A DNA stretch of 7,848 nt from contig JANXYE010000599.1 of NCBI GenBank assembly GCA_025350285.1, forward strand, positions 1 through 7,848. Direction: 5' to 3'. Shown here one piece after another: positions 5,549 to 7,848 of the stretch. This DNA comes from Chloroflexota bacterium. GTDB lineage: Bacteria; Chloroflexota; Dehalococcoidia; Tepidiformales; Tepidiformaceae. The notes beneath the pieces were generated by a model. The model did no database searches, was not told where the DNA came from, and saw nothing but the letters and a program-made list of their open reading frames with translations. Each line of letters opens with the position of its first letter. Position 1 is the first letter of the stretch. The position numbers were made by a program, and so were the translations under genes.

Positions 5549-7617
5549 GCCGCTTGCCGGTCCTTGCCGGGCTCCTCGGCGGCGTGGTGGCCATCGCCGG
5601 GGCGGGCTATCTGGCCGGGACGCGCGTGCAGTCGGCCGCCGAAACCGCGGCACGGACATCGCCACCGCCGCCTTCGGTCATCACCGTCCCCGTGGAGCGC
5701 AGAGTGCTCTCAACCGAGGTGATCACCCGGGGGACCGTGCAATTCGGGGCGGCCCGCGAGGTGACCCTGCCGTCGTCGTCGCTCAAGGCAGGCTCGCGAA
5801 TCGTGACAGCTACGACGCCGTCCGGGACCGAGGTGAAGGAGGGCGATGTTGCCCTGGCGATCTCCGGCCGGCCGGTCTTCATCCTTCAGGGTGCACAGCC
5901 CGCCTACCGCGACTTAGGCCCCGGAACGAGCGGCGCCGATGTCCTCCAGCTGGAAGCCGCGCTCGTTCGCCTTGGATTCGACCCCGGCCCTGTTGATGGA
6001 CTCTATGACGAAGCCACGGGCAAGGCGGTCGAGCGCTGGTACGCATCGGCGGGCTGGAGTGCCCAGGGGCCGTCGCTTGAGCAGATTGCCGCCTGGAGGG
6101 CCGCCGAAACCGACTCTCGCCAGGGCGGATCGGAACGTCTCGATGCGGAGGAGAGTGTGCGTGCGGCCCGTGCCGCGCTCGATGGGGCCGCGGCGAAGCT
6201 TCGCCTCGCGGAGTTGGCCGTGAAGTCCGCACAGAGCGGAGACGCAGCGGCGAGGGCGACGAAGACGCGCGAACGTCTCGCGGCCGAGGCGGACGTAGCA
6301 CGTCTCGAAGGCGCGCTGACCGTGGCGCTAGCGGAAGCCCGCGCGGCGGAGCTCCTGCTCAACGAGGCGCGCGACGGCCGGGGGGCGCCGGCCACGGCAT
6401 CTGAGTTGGCTGTTCTGGAAGCGGAAGTCGGGCACGCGGCCAGCCTGGTCACGCTCTCCAAGACGGAGATCGACACTGCTCGCGCAACCGCCCGCGAGAA
6501 CTACCTGGCCGCGACCACGGAAGCCGCGGCCAAGCGACGCATAGCGGCGGAGGCGCTGCGAGCGAAGCCCCCGGACAAGGCCGCCAGCGACAACGCCAGG
6601 GCCGAGGCGGACGCCGCCCAGGCCCGAGCCGATGCCGTCACCCGGACGGGCGCGGCCGACGAGGCGGTCAAGCTCAGGGCACTGGATGCCGCCGAAGCGC
6701 AGCTGGCTGTCGTCCGCGCACGCCTGGCCGACGCCCGGAGCGGGAGGGTTCGGCCTGCGTCTCCGGGGGAATTGGCCGGAAAGACAGCGGCCGTGGCGGC
6801 GGCTAACCGACTGGTCGCAACCGCCACCAACGACCTCAGCACCGCCCGCGCCGCGCTTGTCACATTCCTCACGCCGTCCGCTTTCAACGGTCTGAGCGTG
6901 GCCGGAATTGAACTCGACGCCGCGCGACTGGACGTTCAGTCTGCCCGTATTGGTCTACAGATCGCGGACCGGCGGGCGCTACTGGCCGCCGGACGCCCCC
7001 CTCTTCCAGCCGGTGCGGGGGCCCCGATCGGCTTCCAGATCCCCGCCGATGAAATCCTGTTCTTTCCCGCGCTCCCTCTTCGCTTGGGCGCGGCTCGCGT
7101 CCGCGTGGGAGATCGCGTGGAAGGTCCCGTGCTCACGGTTTCGACGTCGAGCCTCGTGGCCAGCGGCGCCGTCAACGCCGCCGACGCAAAGGCGATTCGG
7201 GTGGGGGCCGCTGTTCGGATCGATCTCGCCGATTTGGGGGTCACGGCCGACGGCAGCGTCACGTTGGTCGCCGAGTCCCCGGGCACCCAGGGTGTGGATT
7301 CGCAGCGCTTCTACATCGAAATCACGCCGGCGGGCGTGCCGGCATCCATCGCTGGCGCTTCCGTGGTCCTCACAATCGCCATCACGAGTACGGCGGGCGA
7401 AGTCCTCGCCGTGCCCGTAGCAGCGCTTTCCGTGGGCGCCGACGGAGTCTCGCGGGTGCATGTCCAATCCGCGGCCGGCGGTCCGAGGGCGGTGGCCGTG
7501 CGGCCCGGGCTGGCCGCTCGCGGGCTTGTCGAGGTGGCCCCAATATCCGCGACTCTCAGCGCTGGCGACCTCGTCGTCGTGGGCGCGCCACCAACGGAGA
7601 AGCGCACATCAAAATAG
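5545..7617 (+). CDS. HlyD/RND-type periplasmic adaptor with peptidoglycan-binding domain and long coiled coil
   Basis: Probably links a membrane export pump to the cell wall. It has 690 residues. In order: a membrane anchor or signal (5-25); an N-terminal adaptor segment (about 45-123) with the typical GRPVFILQGAQPAYRDL (108-124); a PG_binding_1-like domain (about 124-170, with G-ADVLQLEAAL-LGF...DGLYDEATGKAVERWY); about 300 residues of Ala-rich charged helix (184-480); a barrel-like part (about 496-580, PADEILFFPALPLRL and VGDRVEGPVLTV); and a membrane-proximal C-terminal part (about 585-680, LAVPVAALSV and LSAGDLVVVGAPP). This domain order is familiar from actinobacterial and Chloroflexota efflux adaptors, but the coiled coil is much longer than usual. 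The ATG at 5545 is chosen because the anchor follows directly. It has no clear Shine-Dalgarno. A lipoprotein gene follows at 65 bp. The pump ATPase or permease is not in the window, and the cargo is unknown. Confidence 0.88.
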   Translation: MSRLPVLAGLLGGVVAIAGAGYLAGTRVQSAAETAARTSPPPPSVITVPVERRVLSTEVITRGTVQFGAAREVTLPSSSLKAGSRIVTATTPSGTEVKEGDVALAISGRPVFILQGAQPAYRDLGPGTSGADVLQLEAALVRLGFDPGPVDGLYDEATGKAVERWYASAGWSAQGPSLEQIAAWRAAETDSRQGGSERLDAEESVRAARAALDGAAAKLRLAELAVKSAQSGDAAARATKTRERLAAEADVARLEGALTVALAEARAAELLLNEARDGRGAPATASELAVLEAEVGHAASLVTLSKTEIDTARATARENYLAATTEAAAKRRIAAEALRAKPPDKAASDNARAEADAAQARADAVTRTGAADEAVKLRALDAAEAQLAVVRARLADARSGRVRPASPGELAGKTAAVAAANRLVATATNDLSTARAALVTFLTPSAFNGLSVAGIELDAARLDVQSARIGLQIADRRALLAAGRPPLPAGAGAPIGFQIPADEILFFPALPLRLGAARVRVGDRVEGPVLTVSTSSLVASGAVNAADAKAIRVGAAVRIDLADLGVTADGSVTLVAESPGTQGVDSQRFYIEITPAGVPASIAGASVVLTIAITSTAGEVLAVPVAALSVGADGVSRVHVQSAAGGPRAVAVRPGLAARGLVEVAPISATLSAGDLVVVGAPPTEKRTSK
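6364..6852 (+). repeat. Internal duplication within the adaptor coiled coil
   Basis: Residues 274-314 (bases 6364-6486) and 396-436 (bases 6730-6852) align without gaps over 41 residues with about 18 identities by hand count. Compare EARDGRGAPATASEL with DARSGRVRPASPGEL, each unit ending in TARA. The units are 122 residues apart; similarity before them is weak. Each Gly/Pro-containing start interrupts the helix, so it may mark a turn between coiled-coil arms. Ala-rich composition inflates identity, hence moderate confidence. Confidence 0.45.
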
Positions 7618-7670
7618 CGGCCCATCACGTTCGCTCGAATTCGCGTTGCCGCGGCTCGATATCCGTGGCG

Positions 7671-7676
7671 AAGGAG
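7671..7676 (+). promoter_or_regulatory. Ribosome binding site of the lipoprotein gene
   Basis: AAGGAG ends six bases before the ATG at 7683. It is the strongest Shine-Dalgarno in the window and fixes the start of the following gene. Confidence 0.75.
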
Positions 7677-7682
7677 ACGGAA

Positions 7683-7848
7683 ATGCCAGTCACTCAGTTG
7701 GTGCGGGCCGCCAGTGGCCCGCTGCTCGGCACGATCCTCCTGGGCGCCATCGCCTGCGGGGGATCCAAGGACGCACCGCTGCAGGTCGATGAGCAGCTCG
7801 GCTTCACCAAAGAAGGCACGGAGCTGCGCCAGGCGCGGGTCGAGAACC
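7683..7848 (+). CDS. Predicted lipoprotein, partial: C-terminus beyond right edge
   Basis: Fifty-five codons are visible with no stop before the edge. The N-terminus is a lipoprotein signal peptide: polar MPVTQLVRAAS, a hydrophobic stretch PLLGTILLGAIA, then Cys21 (AIAC) followed by GGSKD. The cysteine would be lipidated and the protein held on the outer face of the membrane; the lipobox is acceptable though not ideal, having Ala at -3. The visible mature part (22-55) is polar and charged, and I recognise no family. It follows the adaptor gene in the same direction after 65 bp with no obvious terminator, so co-transcription is likely. It may be an accessory part of the same envelope system; that is inference from position. 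The AAGGAG site six bases upstream supports the start. Confidence 0.75.
   Translation, partial: MPVTQLVRAASGPLLGTILLGAIACGGSKDAPLQVDEQLGFTKEGTELRQARVEN

Overview
The window is GC-rich bacterial chromosomal DNA, clearly above 60% GC by eye, with strong G/C at third codon positions. It holds six genes, two of them cut by the window edges. Three gene styles occur together: a tandem fused CaiB-type CoA-transferase, an adaptor protein of the actinobacterial/Chloroflexota type that carries a peptidoglycan-binding domain, and an Aat aminoacyl-tRNA-protein transferase. This fits a high-GC Chloroflexota (Dehalococcoidia/Tepidiformia-like) or actinobacterial genome. The taxonomic guess is inference from protein style only.

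Layout from left to right. (1) Bases 1-964, minus strand: the N-terminal 321 residues of a helical-repeat (HEAT/ARM-like) protein running off the left edge. A TAGAAT box six bases before its ATG suggests a leaderless promoter. (2) Bases 1046-1768, plus strand: aat, leucyl/phenylalanyl-tRNA-protein transferase, diverging from gene 1 across 81 bp. (3) Bases 1769-1843: a convergent gap filled by a perfect 12-bp stem of a dispersed REP-like family, probably separating the 3' ends of aat and the next gene. (4) Bases 1844-2839 and 2851-5286, both minus strand, 11 bp apart: a membrane-anchored secreted phosphoesterase (acid phosphatase/phospholipase C superfamily) downstream of an 811-residue two-domain family III CoA-transferase. 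These look like one operon. (5) Bases 5287-5544: a divergent intergenic region with hairpins, a possible -10 box and a possible 23-codon leader ORF whose stop overlaps the next start (ATGA). (6) Bases 5545-7617, plus strand: a 690-residue HlyD/RND-type periplasmic adaptor with a peptidoglycan-binding domain and about 300 residues of Ala-rich coiled coil. It is followed after 65 bp by the start of a lipoprotein gene with a good ribosome binding site (7683 to the edge).

How the genes work together. aat belongs to N-end-rule protein turnover. The CoA-transferase is a cytoplasmic acyl-CoA enzyme of unknown substrate. The phosphoesterase, the adaptor and the lipoprotein all act at or outside the membrane. 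The adaptor and lipoprotein probably belong to an envelope transport or anchoring cluster that continues past the right edge. I found no tRNA, rRNA, CRISPR array, insertion sequence or prophage gene. No defence system or clearly new multi-gene system is evident; the most unusual features are the adaptor architecture, the fused transferase and the possible leaderless starts.
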